From contig UROZ01000046.1 of assembly GCA_900549655.1 (NCBI GenBank), positions 1-13,963 of the forward strand: a stretch of 13,963 nt of DNA, read 5' to 3'. Below are positions 13,743 through 13,963 of this stretch, in pieces. The position numbers were made by a program, and so were the translations under genes. Positions within the stretch are counted from its first letter, which is position 1. Every line of letters starts with the position of its first letter. Origin of the DNA: an uncultured Collinsella sp. Its GTDB lineage: Bacteria; Actinomycetota; Coriobacteriia; Coriobacteriales; Coriobacteriaceae. Under the pieces are notes generated by a model that saw only the letters and a list, made by a program, of their open reading frames with translations, was not told where the DNA came from and did no database searches.

Positions 13743-13963
13743 CTACATACGCCCCAATTCGCCCACGATATGGCCCACGCGATCCTCAGGCTCCTTGACC
13801 TCGACGCCGTTGTAGCGGAAGAACCGCGCCGGGTCGTGCATCAAATCCTCGAGCGGCACCAGCACAAAATCACGCTCGCCAATGAGCGGATGCGGCAGGC
13901 GCAGCTTCTTGCCGCCGTGGGTCTCGCCATCCATCCACAGCAGGTCCAGGTCGATGGTGCGCG
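13743..13963 (-). CDS. folK: 6-hydroxymethyl-7,8-dihydropterin pyrophosphokinase, C-terminal part
   Basis: FolK transfers pyrophosphate from ATP to the pterin in tetrahydrofolate synthesis. Only the last 73 residues are in the window; the frame continues past the right edge. The visible part starts with the signature RTIDLDLLW (magnesium- and pterin-binding Asp pair). It continues with LPHPLIGERDFVLVPLEDL, which matches the conserved PHP...R.FVL.PL segment, and a normal C-terminus. The stop codon abuts the start of the biotin-ligase-like gene. In many bacteria folK sits in a folate operon, so further folate genes may lie beyond the edge. Confidence 0.92.
   Translation of the reverse strand, partial: RTIDLDLLWMDGETHGGKKLRLPHPLIGERDFVLVPLEDLMHDPARFFRYNGVEVKEPEDRVGHIVGELGRM

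Overview
The window looks like chromosome from a high-GC member of the Coriobacteriia, most likely Collinsella or a close relative. The evidence is the G+C-rich codon use, the actinobacterial gene set (coaX, a biotin-ligase-like gene and folK close together), a membrane-bound energy-converting [NiFe] hydrogenase, and a 4Fe-4S flavoenzyme of a type common in gut anaerobes. The genus is inferred from general resemblance; no search was run.

Layout. (1) 2-628 (+): 3' part of a NarL/LuxR-type response regulator cut by the window edge. (2) 629-1165: a gene-free block of nested inverted and direct repeats, ending in a strong GC hairpin. (3) 1166-6834 (-): a five-gene hydrogenase operon. In transcription order it encodes a fused EchA-EchB membrane protein, the small subunit EchC, an EchD/NuoC-like subunit, the large subunit EchE and the two-cluster ferredoxin EchF. 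The genes are tightly packed (1-base overlap to 12-base gaps). Together they should couple ferredoxin oxidation and H2 evolution to ion pumping. (4) 7120-7523 (-): an IS150 InsJ-like double helix-turn-helix gene broken by an apparent one-base frameshift, followed by an AT-rich gene-free stretch. (5) 7961-9991 (-): an old-yellow-enzyme/FAD-NAD(P) fusion flavoprotein. (6) 10139-10435: a regular array of eight 16-bp repeats in alternating orientation. (7) 10525-10601 (-): initiator tRNA-fMet with its own promoter and terminator. (8) 10798-11571 (+): type III pantothenate kinase. (9) 11627-12942: an AAA ATPase/DUF4143 gene bracketed by two nearly identical long palindromes. (10) 13041-13963 (-): a degenerate biotin-ligase-like gene directly behind the 3' part of folK.

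The conserved genes are ordinary energy and cofactor metabolism. Most of the unexplained structure lies in the non-coding DNA. The two strongest leads are the alternating inverted-repeat array with fixed 23-nt inner spacers between the flavoenzyme and tRNA-fMet, and the palindrome-bracketed ATPase unit sitting between convergent coaX and the biotin-ligase-like gene, which looks like a movable or self-regulated module. The EchA-EchB fusion, the Ala-rich tails on two hydrogenase subunits, and the loss of biotin-ligase catalytic motifs are the main coding oddities.
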